20,956 bases of DNA from UBA668 sp031366885 (GTDB taxonomy: Bacteria > Actinomycetota > Acidimicrobiia > Acidimicrobiales > Ilumatobacteraceae), in assembly GCA_031366885.1 (NCBI GenBank), contig JANLPB010000340.1, positions 1 through 20,956 on the forward strand, written 5' to 3'. Position 1 is the first letter of the stretch. Each line of letters starts with the position of its first letter. Below are positions 14,769 to 20,956 of this stretch, piece by piece. The position numbers and the translations under genes are program-made. The notes beneath the pieces are model-generated. The model did no database searches and was not told the DNA's origin. It saw only the letters and a list, made by a program, of their open reading frames with translations.

Positions 14769-16727
14769 ATGCTTCGACGACTTAAAATCGGCGGCCGAGT
14801 GAACATGCTCATCGCAGTGCCGCTGTTCGCGCTCGTCGCGTTCGCCGCGCTCAGCTTCATTGCGTTGCAGCGGGTGAGCGTTCGCGGTGACGAGTACAAG
14901 GCGTTGAAGCAGGCTCAGGACCTTCGTGCCGCAACCGCTCCGCCGCCGGCGAGCCTGATCGAGGCATGGGCGATCGTGAACCACATTGGTGTGCTGGGAG
15001 CAACCATCGACGGGTTCACCGAGGACGGCCTTGCGGTCATCAACACCGAACTCGCCAATCTCGACGCTGCACAAAAGCGTTTCGAGGATTCCATCGCGTA
15101 TTGGAGCACACAGGACCTCGACAGCCGGGTGAGCACTCGTCTGATCCAAATCGGCGGGGCTCAGGGAGAGAAGTTCTTCCGTCAGGTCAATGAGCAGCTG
15201 AAGCCGGCCATCGCCGGCAAGGCCCCCCAAAACGTGATCAAGGTGATCAAGAGCATGGAGTGGCGCTACAACCTGCAGCAGACAGGCGTCATGCGCGCCC
15301 TCGCGTGGTCGGAGCCGGAGGTGGTTGCCCGTGAGAACAGCACCGATGACTACGTGGGCAACGTCATTCTGTTCGCCGGTCTCGGCACTTTTGCGCTGCT
15401 GGTGCTGACGCTGCTCTTGTCGGGAATGGTTCGTCGGTCGATCATCCAGCCGATTCGCCAGCTTGCTGCGCAGGCAAAGTCCGTCGCCAACAAGGATCTG
15501 CCCGACGTGGTGCAGACAGTGCAGGATCTGCCGCCCGACAGCCCGATACCGCACCTACCGGCGTTCGACATCGGAACTCGCGACGAGCTGGCAGACCTTG
15601 GTTCCAGCTTCAACTCGGTGCAGGACGCCGCCGTCGAATTGGCCGCCGAACAGGCGATTGCACGCCGCATCGTCTCGGAGAACCTGGTCAACATCGCTCG
15701 CCGGAATCAGAACCTCCTCGGTCGTACGCTCGGCTTCATCTCCACCTTGGAGCAAGGTGAGCGAGACCCGGAGGTGCTGGACAACCTCTTTCGTCTCGAC
15801 CACCTCACCACGCGCATGCGTCGTAATGCTCAGTCACTGTTGGTGCTGGCGGGTGCTGAGCCAACTCGCCTGTGGTCGCCGGCGGTCTCTGTTGGCGACG
15901 TGGTGCGCGCTGCACTCTCAGAAGTCGAGAACTACGGCCAGGTGGAACTGGCCGACCTTGGCGACATCGGTGTGCAAGGGCAAGTAGCCAGCGAAGTGGC
16001 TCACCTGCTCGCTGAGCTTTTGGAGAACGCCACCAGCTTCTCGCCGCCGACCAGTGCGGTCACCGTGGTGGGCCGCGCGGTGCCCGACGGCCACCAGTTG
16101 GCCATCTTCGACTACGGGTTGGGTATGACCGCCGCAGAGCTGGCTGAAGCCAACCGCCGCCTCAACCAGGTGTCCTCGTTCGACCGTGAGAGCAACAAGA
16201 TGCTTGGGTTCCAAGTGGTGGCCCGCTTGGCGGCACGCCACGACGTCAAGGTGATGCTGACGACCACCCCCGGCGGCACTGGTGTGACCGCAATCGTTCG
16301 CTTGCCGAAGGCAATCCTGGAGGTGGTCGCGGCCCCCGGCGGCACCTCGTCGCCGGTCGTCGACATGTCGGCCATGGCGCAGCGTCTCAGTGAGCCGCTA
16401 CCCGTCGCTGCGGCCGTTGCGGTCAGCGCAGCAGTCGAGCAGAAGCCGACCGAGATGACCGACGAGGCCTTGTGGGAAGCTGTCAACGCGCCCTCCCCGA
16501 CAGCGCTCGCTGACGCGACGGCGTCGCCGTCCACCGGCCTCGCGAGCCTCGAGCCGCTGACCACACAGTCGGGCCTGACGAAACGGGTTCGTGGAGCACA
16601 GTTGCCCGAGCTCGGCTCGGCGCCGATCGAGGATGCCACACCCCGCCCGGCCGACGAGGTGCGCAGCACCCTGGCCAGTCTGCAACGTGGCGTCGACCTT
16701 GGCCGCCAGCGGCACAGCGACAGCTGA
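14769..16727 (+). CDS. Conservon sensor histidine kinase (CvnA-like)
   Basis: A 652-residue protein. ATG 14769 is preceded by GGGAAGGGG with a 7-nt spacer; an upstream in-frame extension to 14634 lacks support. There is a transmembrane helix at about 13-34, an extracytoplasmic, probably helical sensor of about 160 residues, a second helix at about 198-219 and a HAMP-like linker. The conservon-type kinase core begins near 285: FRLDHLTTRMRRNAQSLLVL (H345, candidate phospho-acceptor), N-box LLENATSFSPP (N420), DYGLGM (448-453) and GGTGVTAIV, so the ATP site looks intact. A Pro/Ala/Thr-rich tail (520-652) ends the protein. In Streptomyces conservons, CvnA works with CvnB-D at the membrane. The Roadblock gene follows after 21 bp. 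Confidence 0.9.
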   Translation: MLRRLKIGGRVNMLIAVPLFALVAFAALSFIALQRVSVRGDEYKALKQAQDLRAATAPPPASLIEAWAIVNHIGVLGATIDGFTEDGLAVINTELANLDAAQKRFEDSIAYWSTQDLDSRVSTRLIQIGGAQGEKFFRQVNEQLKPAIAGKAPQNVIKVIKSMEWRYNLQQTGVMRALAWSEPEVVARENSTDDYVGNVILFAGLGTFALLVLTLLLSGMVRRSIIQPIRQLAAQAKSVANKDLPDVVQTVQDLPPDSPIPHLPAFDIGTRDELADLGSSFNSVQDAAVELAAEQAIARRIVSENLVNIARRNQNLLGRTLGFISTLEQGERDPEVLDNLFRLDHLTTRMRRNAQSLLVLAGAEPTRLWSPAVSVGDVVRAALSEVENYGQVELADLGDIGVQGQVASEVAHLLAELLENATSFSPPTSAVTVVGRAVPDGHQLAIFDYGLGMTAAELAEANRRLNQVSSFDRESNKMLGFQVVARLAARHDVKVMLTTTPGGTGVTAIVRLPKAILEVVAAPGGTSSPVVDMSAMAQRLSEPLPVAAAVAVSAAVEQKPTEMTDEALWEAVNAPSPTALADATASPSTGLASLEPLTTQSGLTKRVRGAQLPELGSAPIEDATPRPADEVRSTLASLQRGVDLGRQRHSDS

Positions 16728-16748
16728 CGGAACGAAGGAGCTTCCCGC

Positions 16749-17171
16749 ATGACACTTTCTGAGAAGGCGAACAATGTCAACTGGCTGATGGCGAACTTCG
16801 TCCGTAGCACGCCCGGCGTCGAGCAAGCAGTTGCAGTCTCGTCCGATGGGTTGCTCATCGCGATGAGCACGCACATGGAGCGGGCGTCGGCCGACAAGAT
16901 GGCTGCCATCATCACCGGGATGAGGGCGCTTGCTCACGGAGCGGCGAACGAATTGGCAAAGGGCCAGGTCCGCCAGGTGCTGGTGGAGATGGCACACGCA
17001 TACATGTTTGTCAGCTCCATCTCTGGCGGCTCGACGCTCGGGGTGGTGACGGCCCGCGACTGCGATCTCGGCCTGGTCGGCTACGAAATCACGCTGCTGG
17101 TGGAGCGTGTCGGTGTGCAGCTGACCCCAACCTTGATCAGCGAGTTGAAGAACTCGTTGGTTTCGGTGTGA
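16749..17171 (+). CDS. Roadblock/LC7 domain protein (CvnB-like)
   Basis: A 140-residue protein, one Roadblock/LC7 domain and little else. Landmarks are NVNWLMANFVRSTPGVEQAV, SSDGLLIAMS, ADKMAAIITGMRALAHGAA, VRQVLVEMAHAYMFVSSIS and LGVVTARDCDLGLVGYEITL, as in actinobacterial CvnB. Roadblock proteins dimerise and act as regulators or GTPase-activating partners of MglA-like GTPases; the GTPase here is encoded two genes downstream. A GAAGGAG Shine-Dalgarno site lies 9 nt before the ATG. It is the second gene of the conservon operon; the DUF742 gene begins within 20 bp of its stop. Confidence 0.93.
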   Translation: MTLSEKANNVNWLMANFVRSTPGVEQAVAVSSDGLLIAMSTHMERASADKMAAIITGMRALAHGAANELAKGQVRQVLVEMAHAYMFVSSISGGSTLGVVTARDCDLGLVGYEITLLVERVGVQLTPTLISELKNSLVSV

Positions 17172-17187
17172 CGTGGAGCCCTCCGGC

Positions 17188-17610
17188 ATGGACGACCCGC
17201 ATGGCCAACTCGTGCGTCCGTTCCTTGCGAGTACCCGACCGCTCTCCCAGGGAGCTCCTGATGATGGCGAAGTGTCCGTCAACGGCGTGAGGGCGTACGC
17301 GATGACGGGTGGGCGCGCCCACGCCGGTGGGGTGCTCGAGTTCGAAACCATGCTGCAGGCCACCGGCGGCGGGCGTGAAGCTCTGACTGCGATGAAGTTC
17401 GAACGTGCCGAGATCCTGCGGCTGTGCTATTCAGATCCGCAGAGCGTTGCGGAGTTGTCCGCCCGGTTGCAGGTGCCCATCGGTGTCGTCCGGGTGGTGG
17501 CAGCGGACCTGGTGTCCGAAGGCATGTTGGAGTCTTTCCAGCCGAGCACGAACGTCGCTGACGATGTGCTCCTGATCACGAGGTTGATTGCCGGTGTCCG
17601 TAGTCTCTGA
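17188..17610 (+). CDS. DUF742 protein (CvnC-like)
   Basis: A 140-residue protein from ATG 17188. A GTG at 17173, 2 nt after the previous stop, is in frame and would add five residues. I prefer the ATG because GGAG (17175-17178) stands 9 nt ahead of it, while the GTG has no Shine-Dalgarno site. The C-terminal two thirds are a DUF742 winged-helix-like domain: AEILRLCYSDPQSVAELSAR, LQVPIGVVRVVAADLVSEGM, then LESFQ. In conservons CvnC sits in the membrane-associated complex with the kinase, Roadblock and GTPase; its exact task is unknown. Unlike most CvnC proteins, a short linker (VNGVRAYAMTGGRAHAGG) separates LVRPF from the core. Its 3' end overlaps the GTPase start by 17 bp. Confidence 0.88.
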   Translation: MDDPHGQLVRPFLASTRPLSQGAPDDGEVSVNGVRAYAMTGGRAHAGGVLEFETMLQATGGGREALTAMKFERAEILRLCYSDPQSVAELSARLQVPIGVVRVVAADLVSEGMLESFQPSTNVADDVLLITRLIAGVRSL

Positions 17611-18196
17611 TACTCCTGCTCGTCCCAACACATCCGGCCCGATTCCGGTCAAGATCGTCATTGCCGGCGGGTTCGGCGTGGGTAAAACCACGTTCGTCGG
17701 GGCGCTGTCCGATATCACGCCGTTGACGACCGAGGCGGCGATGACCAGCTTCGGTGAGGGGGTTGACGACCGCGGCGAGGTGAGCACCAAGACCACCACC
17801 ACAGTCGCGATGGACTTCGGTCGAGTGGCCGTGGACGATGCCATCGTTCTCTACCTGTTCGGTACACCTGGCCAGGATCGCTTCGGGTTCATGTGGAACG
17901 ACCTGATTCAGGGGGCCCTCGGTGCTGTCGTGCTGGTGGACAGTCGTCGCATCGAGGACTCGTTTCCAGCGCTCGATTACTTCGAAAGTCGCGGCGTGCC
18001 GTTCGTCGTGGCGGTCAACCGCTTCGGCGGGCAGATGTTCCATGGTGTCGAGGAGGTACGCGAAGCGCTCTCGATCGCCAGCCAGGTGCCGGTGGTGAGT
18101 ACCGACGCCCGCGGTCGTGTCGCCGTCAAGGAAACCGTGTTGAGCCTGCTGGACGTTGTCCTTCAGCGGGCGTTGGCCAAGTCCACGACCAACTAG
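17594..18196 (+). CDS. MglA/Ras-like small GTPase of the conservon (CvnD-like)
   Basis: The protein is 200 residues from GTG 17594, with GAGG (17580-17583) 10 nt upstream. A TTG at 17588 is an alternative but has poor spacing. The P-loop is GGFGVGKT (25-32), switch II/G3 is FGTPGQDRF (89-97), and G5 is STDAR (169-173). The G4 position reads VAVNRFGG (N142, R143, F144, G145). Conservon GTPases normally have N-x-F-D here and classic Ras proteins NKxD, so the guanine-specifying Asp seems to be lost. This may change nucleotide affinity. The family cycles between GTP and GDP on the inner membrane face and is controlled by the Roadblock and DUF742 partners. Last gene of the operon; its TAG shares the CTAG tetranucleotide with the stop of the convergent beta-glucosidase. 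Confidence 0.92.
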   Translation: MSVVSDTPARPNTSGPIPVKIVIAGGFGVGKTTFVGALSDITPLTTEAAMTSFGEGVDDRGEVSTKTTTTVAMDFGRVAVDDAIVLYLFGTPGQDRFGFMWNDLIQGALGAVVLVDSRRIEDSFPALDYFESRGVPFVVAVNRFGGQMFHGVEEVREALSIASQVPVVSTDARGRVAVKETVLSLLDVVLQRALAKSTTN

Positions 18197-19566
18197 AGAC
18201 CGTTGGCGACGATGACGTCGCGGTACCAGAACGCGCTGTCGCGTGGCGTTCGCTCAAGGGTTTCGAAATCAACATGCACAAGACCGAAACGCTTGTCGTA
18301 ACCCAACGCCCACTCGAAGTTGTCCATCAATGACCATTGGTAGTACCCGCGCACGTCGACCCCTGCGTCCATCGCTGCTCGCAGCGCGCGCAGGTGTTGG
18401 TCCAGGTACTCGATTCGGCGTGGGTCGGCGCACCGGCCATCGACCACCGGATCGTCATAGGCGGCCCCGTTCTCTGTGATGTAGATCGGGGGGATGTTCG
18501 GGTAGTCGTTGTGCAGACGCAGCAACAGTGCGGTGAAGCCGGCCGGCGTGATCGGCCAGCCCATGTCGGTGTGCACGTCGCGCTCGGCGGCCTCCGTCAC
18601 GCCCGCCACCGTCGGGTAGGCCAGCATTCGGGTGGCCGCCTCGTCGGCGCCGAGCCCGCGCACGAGGATGTCGAAGTAGTAGTTGACGCCGATCCAGTCA
18701 AGAGGTTGGGCGATGGTCTCCAGGTCCCCTGGCTGGATGGAATCGGCCAACGATCCGTACGAGTCGAGCAGGTCGGCGGGGTACTCGCCGCGTAGCGTCG
18801 CGTCGAACCACCAGCGATTGTGAATGGCGTCGATCAGTCGCAGCTGACGTTCGGGCGCCGGCGGTGTTCCTTCACTGACAATGTTGGACGGGTTGATCAC
18901 GATGCCGAGTTGCAACGAGTCGCGCTCGGCGCGCATCGCCTTCAGCGCCAGGCCGTGCGCGAGCAGCTCGTGATGAGCGACCGTCACCGCTGCCTGTGGG
19001 TCGGTGAGACCGGGCGCGTGCTGTCCCGAGGCATGACCGAGGTAGGCGTAGCACCACGGCTCGTTGAACGTCGACCACATCGACACGCGGTCGCCGAGCT
19101 CTCGCGCCATGAGCGCCGCGTAGTCGCCGAACCAGCTCACCGTGTCGCGGTTGCGGAACCCACCGATGTCCTCGAGCGCCTGGGGAAGGTCCCAGTGGAA
19201 CAGCGTCGGGCACGGCCGTATGTCGTGCTCAAGAAGGAGATCGACGAGGCGCTGGTAGTACGCCAGGCCCTCGGCGTTCACCGCTCCGCGGCCGTCGGGC
19301 ATGATGCGCGACCACGCAATGGAGAAGCGGTACGACTGAAGGCCGAGGTCGGCCATCATCGCTACGTCGCGCTCGACGTGGTGGTAGTGGTCGCAGGCAA
19401 CGTCACCGTTGTGGCGGTTGGCGACTTTCCCTTCGGTGTGCGAGAACGTGTCCCACACACTCAGGCCGCGCCCACCGTCGCGGGCGGCACCCTCGATCTG
19501 GTAGCTGGCGGTGGCGGCCCCCCACAAGAACTGTTGGGGGAAGGTGGTCGCGATTGGTTCATTCAT
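18193..19566 (-). CDS. GH1 family beta-glucosidase
   Basis: A 457-residue protein, full length for glycoside hydrolase family 1, no signal peptide, so cytoplasmic. The N-terminal FLWGAATASYQIEGA and GLSVWDTFSH motifs are canonical. The acid/base is E169 in TFNEPW and the nucleophile is E365 in ITENGAAYDD. SLMDNFEWALGYDKRFGLVH is the sugar/aglycone loop near the end. The enzyme releases glucose (or a related sugar) from beta-linked oligosaccharides such as cellobiose. ATG 19566 is the start; the open frame continues upstream only as a shadow of the small neighbouring gene. An 18-bp inverted repeat lies just before the start and may be an operator for a sugar-responsive repressor. The stop codon shares CTAG with the GTPase stop. 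Confidence 0.95.
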   Translation of the reverse strand: MNEPIATTFPQQFLWGAATASYQIEGAARDGGRGLSVWDTFSHTEGKVANRHNGDVACDHYHHVERDVAMMADLGLQSYRFSIAWSRIMPDGRGAVNAEGLAYYQRLVDLLLEHDIRPCPTLFHWDLPQALEDIGGFRNRDTVSWFGDYAALMARELGDRVSMWSTFNEPWCYAYLGHASGQHAPGLTDPQAAVTVAHHELLAHGLALKAMRAERDSLQLGIVINPSNIVSEGTPPAPERQLRLIDAIHNRWWFDATLRGEYPADLLDSYGSLADSIQPGDLETIAQPLDWIGVNYYFDILVRGLGADEAATRMLAYPTVAGVTEAAERDVHTDMGWPITPAGFTALLLRLHNDYPNIPPIYITENGAAYDDPVVDGRCADPRRIEYLDQHLRALRAAMDAGVDVRGYYQWSLMDNFEWALGYDKRFGLVHVDFETLERTPRDSAFWYRDVIVANGL

Positions 19567-19571
19567 GGCCG

Positions 19572-19589
19572 GGAGATTGTGCCATCTCC
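19572..19589. promoter_or_regulatory. 18-bp inverted repeat upstream of the GH1 gene
   Basis: GGAGAT-TGTGCC-ATCTCC has perfect 6-bp arms around a 6-bp spacer, 5 bp before the beta-glucosidase ATG. On the minus strand a CACAAT hexamer, the best -10 candidate, straddles the spacer. A sugar-responsive repressor site is a reasonable inference. Confidence 0.4.
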
Positions 19590-19636
19590 GAAGATGGGTT
19601 GGCGACGATGGCGCTGCATTGACGTGGCCGTCGACC

Positions 19637-19903
19637 TCACCAGAGTTGCAGCTGCTCCCACGTGATGGCCACATCGCTGACCGACTGCCAGGTGAGCCGG
19701 CCGCGACCGCCGGGGCGGCGAACTTCGACCCGCTCGGCGCGCAGGCTGCGGGCGGCACCGTTGGCATCGAAGATGGTGATGCTGCCGTCGATGGACACGC
19801 CCGACATCTTGCCGGCGAACCAGCGACCGACGTCGCCCTTGCGGAAGCGCACCGGTTCGCCCGCGCGCAAACCAATTCGCTGAAGCGTCGTTGTATCAAT
19901 CAC
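19637..19903 (-). CDS. Small conserved-looking protein of unknown function
   Basis: An 88-residue protein from GTG 19903. It reads as a compact, mostly beta domain: GEPVRFRKGDVGRWFAGKMS, SIDGSITIFDANGAARSL and RAERVEVRRPGGRGRLTWQ, ending in ITWEQLQLW. It looks like an SH3-like or small RNA/protein-binding barrel, but I do not recognise the family. Basic overall, with no membrane segment. It follows the dehydrogenase gene by 22 bp. Its 5' end lies in a 17-bp tandem duplication; the first copy has its own GTG at 19920 but goes out of frame and stops after six codons exactly at the second GTG. There is no Shine-Dalgarno site, so translation may depend on coupling from upstream. The beta-glucosidase start lies 70 bp downstream. 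Confidence 0.65.
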   Translation of the reverse strand: MIDTTTLQRIGLRAGEPVRFRKGDVGRWFAGKMSGVSIDGSITIFDANGAARSLRAERVEVRRPGGRGRLTWQSVSDVAITWEQLQLW

Positions 19904-19920
19904 GTCGTTGTATCAATCAC
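19887..19920 (-). repeat. Perfect 17-bp tandem duplication at the start of the small unknown gene
   Basis: Two exact copies of a 17-bp unit (19887-19903 and 19904-19920), with a partial third (GTCGTT) after them. On the minus strand each copy starts GTGATTGATACAACGAC. Because 17 is not a multiple of three, the upstream GTG (19920) reads six codons and stops at TGA 19902-19900, overlapping the second GTG (19903). Confidence 0.9.
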
Positions 19921-19925
19921 GTCGT

Positions 19926-20735
19926 TCAGGCCTCGTTCAGCATGCGCGCCTGGAGCTTGCGCATGCCGGCCAGCCAGCGGTCGTAGTCCCCGGTCTTGCG
20001 CTGTAGGTAGGTCAGCACTTCCTCATGGGGCAGGATCAGGAACGTCTCGGCGTTGATGGTGGCTACGACTACTTCTGCCACCTCGGCCGGTTCCAGCACG
20101 AGGCCTGCGGAGCGGACAACACTGCTGCTGATACCAGTCGCAGGGTCGTCGCCGGCGCGCAGCATCGCGGTGTTGACGCCCTGTGGGCACAGGCAGCTGA
20201 CGCGTATGCCGGCGTCGCCATAGGTGATGCTCATCCACTCGGCGAAGGCCACGGCTGCGTGCTTGGTGAGGCTGTAGGGGGCCGAGCCGATTTGGCTGAG
20301 CAAGCCCGCCGCGGACGCGGTGGAGCAGAAGTAGCCCTCACGCCGTTCGAGCCAACCGGGCAGCAGGTACTTCGCCGCCCAACGGTGGGCGTGAACGTTG
20401 ACGTTGAATGCCAGCTCCCACTCCGACTCCGGGCTCTCCGGACCGCGACCGATGCCAACTCCTGCGTTTGCGAAGTACAGGTCGATCGGGCCGAAGGCCT
20501 GCTCGGCCGTGGCGATGAGGACGCGATTGCCCTCCTCTGTCGCGACGTCGGCACCGACCGCGAGGGCGCTGCCCGATCGCCGCTCATTGAGTCGTTCGGC
20601 AACGACACCGGCCGCTGACTCCTGCACATCGGCGACCACCACACGAGCGCCCTCGGCGTGGAAGCGCTCGGCGAGCCCCTCACCAATTCCGCCTGCGGCG
20701 CCGGTGACGACTACGTGCTTCCCGTTGAGTTCCAT
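19926..20735 (-). CDS. Short-chain dehydrogenase/reductase (SDR)
   Basis: A 269-residue classical SDR from ATG 20735. The cofactor motif is TGAAGGIG (11-18). D36 at the end of the second strand (VVVADVQES) favours NAD(H) over NADP(H). NAG is at 90-92, the catalytic Ser in STASAAGL (S141), and YSLTK gives Y154 and K158. The enzyme oxidises or reduces an alcohol/ketone pair in the cytoplasm; the substrate cannot be inferred, and the C-terminal helical part (EVLTYLQRKTGDYDRWLAGM) is the substrate-specific region. A further in-frame ATG upstream adds 19 residues without conserved content. TACGCT on the coding strand ends 7 nt before ATG 20735, which supports this start. First gene of a minus-strand group that continues to the small unknown gene. 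Confidence 0.93.
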   Translation of the reverse strand: MELNGKHVVVTGAAGGIGEGLAERFHAEGARVVVADVQESAAGVVAERLNERRSGSALAVGADVATEEGNRVLIATAEQAFGPIDLYFANAGVGIGRGPESPESEWELAFNVNVHAHRWAAKYLLPGWLERREGYFCSTASAAGLLSQIGSAPYSLTKHAAVAFAEWMSITYGDAGIRVSCLCPQGVNTAMLRAGDDPATGISSSVVRSAGLVLEPAEVAEVVVATINAETFLILPHEEVLTYLQRKTGDYDRWLAGMRKLQARMLNEA

Positions 20736-20742
20736 CCGGCGC

Positions 20743-20748
20743 AGCGTA
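20743..20748 (-). promoter_or_regulatory. -10 element of the SDR gene, leaderless type
   Basis: TACGCT on the minus strand ends 7 nt before ATG 20735. Confidence 0.45.
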
Positions 20749-20820
20749 GGCGGTGACAGCAGCCACACACACGAACGCTGATGGCACATCACATCCGCAA
20801 TTGTTCGGCGAGCACGCCGC

Positions 20821-20859
20821 TACCATGCCCACAGAAGTCCCGCGAACGAGGTACGTTCG
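20821..20859 (+). promoter_or_regulatory. Possible promoter and operator of the gene at 20890
   Basis: TACCAT at 20821-20826 could be a -10, with TTGTTC 14 bp upstream (short spacing). Downstream lies the inverted repeat CGAACG-AGGTA-CGTTCG (20843-20859), between the expected transcription start and the Shine-Dalgarno site, a position where a repressor could act. Confidence 0.3.
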
Positions 20860-20889
20860 TGACACGCCAGCCCATGAAGGAGCAGCACA

Positions 20890-20956
20890 GTGACCGAGAC
20901 CACCGATGCAGTTATCCACGAGGCCTTGAGCGTGATCGACAAGGCCCTGTCCCAGA
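20890..20956 (+). CDS. Start of an unidentified gene (cut by window edge)
   Basis: Only 22 codons are present, from GTG 20890, starting VTETTDAVIHEALSVIDK. GAAGGAG (20876-20882) is 7 nt upstream, a textbook Shine-Dalgarno site, which makes the start credible. An ATG at 20874 in another frame is also open to the edge but overlaps the Shine-Dalgarno site itself. The sequence predicts a helix; no family can be named from this length. A possible -10 hexamer (TACCAT, 20821-20826) and a 17-bp inverted repeat (20843-20859) lie upstream. Confidence 0.6.
   Translation, partial: MTETTDAVIHEALSVIDKALSQ

Noticed and set aside
19567..19899. N-terminal extension of the GH1 enzyme by about 111 residues
   Set aside because: It lies over the small gene 19637-19903 in another frame and has no conserved content; the GH1 fold begins right after ATG 19566.
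20843..20859. LexA/SOS box (GAAC...GTTC)
   Set aside because: The GAAC and GTTC cores are 7 bp apart here, while the actinobacterial SOS box has a 4-bp spacer. Kept only as a generic inverted repeat.

Overview
The window comes from a high-GC actinobacterium, most likely an Acidimicrobiia-type organism (Ilumatobacter-like; this placement is inference). The evidence is two mycothiol-linked enzymes (an Mca-type amidase and a maleylpyruvate-isomerase-fold protein), a complete conservon (sensor kinase, Roadblock, DUF742, MglA-like GTPase), frequent GTG starts, and many genes with a TAnnnT hexamer 6-8 nt before the start codon, as expected for leaderless actinobacterial mRNAs. There are 24 protein genes, two of them cut by the window edges. 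I see no tRNA, rRNA, CRISPR array or insertion sequence. No gap between genes exceeds 200 bp.

Layout. 1-3905 (minus) is one probable operon: a PEBP/YbhB-like lipoprotein, a PAS-GGDEF-EAL c-di-GMP protein with a degenerate EAL domain, a CPBP-type intramembrane protease and a zinc-ribbon rhomboid protease (partial). 3963-5104 (plus) holds mca and an overlapping small SCP2-like gene. 5079-7685 (minus) holds a thiolase, a nuclease lipoprotein and a YdjC/ChbG-type deacetylase. 7763-8545 (plus) is NudC-like NAD+ diphosphatase. 8557-10566 (minus) is an S9 peptidase. 10663-11856 (plus) is a two-helix membrane protein and a mycothiol-dependent isomerase-family protein. 11887-12930 (minus) is a CrtC/AttH-like protein of unknown function.

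The centre of interest is 12982-18196. A four-gene conservon runs rightward. Diverging from it across a 185-bp region with an inverted repeat is a two-gene operon: a DUF4388/PATAN-like protein with a long Val-Glu-Pro repeat, and a small coiled-coil protein. The two leftward proteins share a PPVA..LTFA[ML]P peptide. I infer that the six genes form one enlarged GTPase signalling module. The kinase would sense at the membrane, the Roadblock and DUF742 proteins would control the GTPase, and the DUF4388 pair would act as scaffold or effector.

18193-20735 (minus) holds a short-chain dehydrogenase, a small unknown gene preceded by a 17-bp tandem duplication that creates a mini-ORF, and a GH1 beta-glucosidase with a palindrome at its start. 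A new gene begins at 20890 with a clear Shine-Dalgarno site and runs off the right edge.
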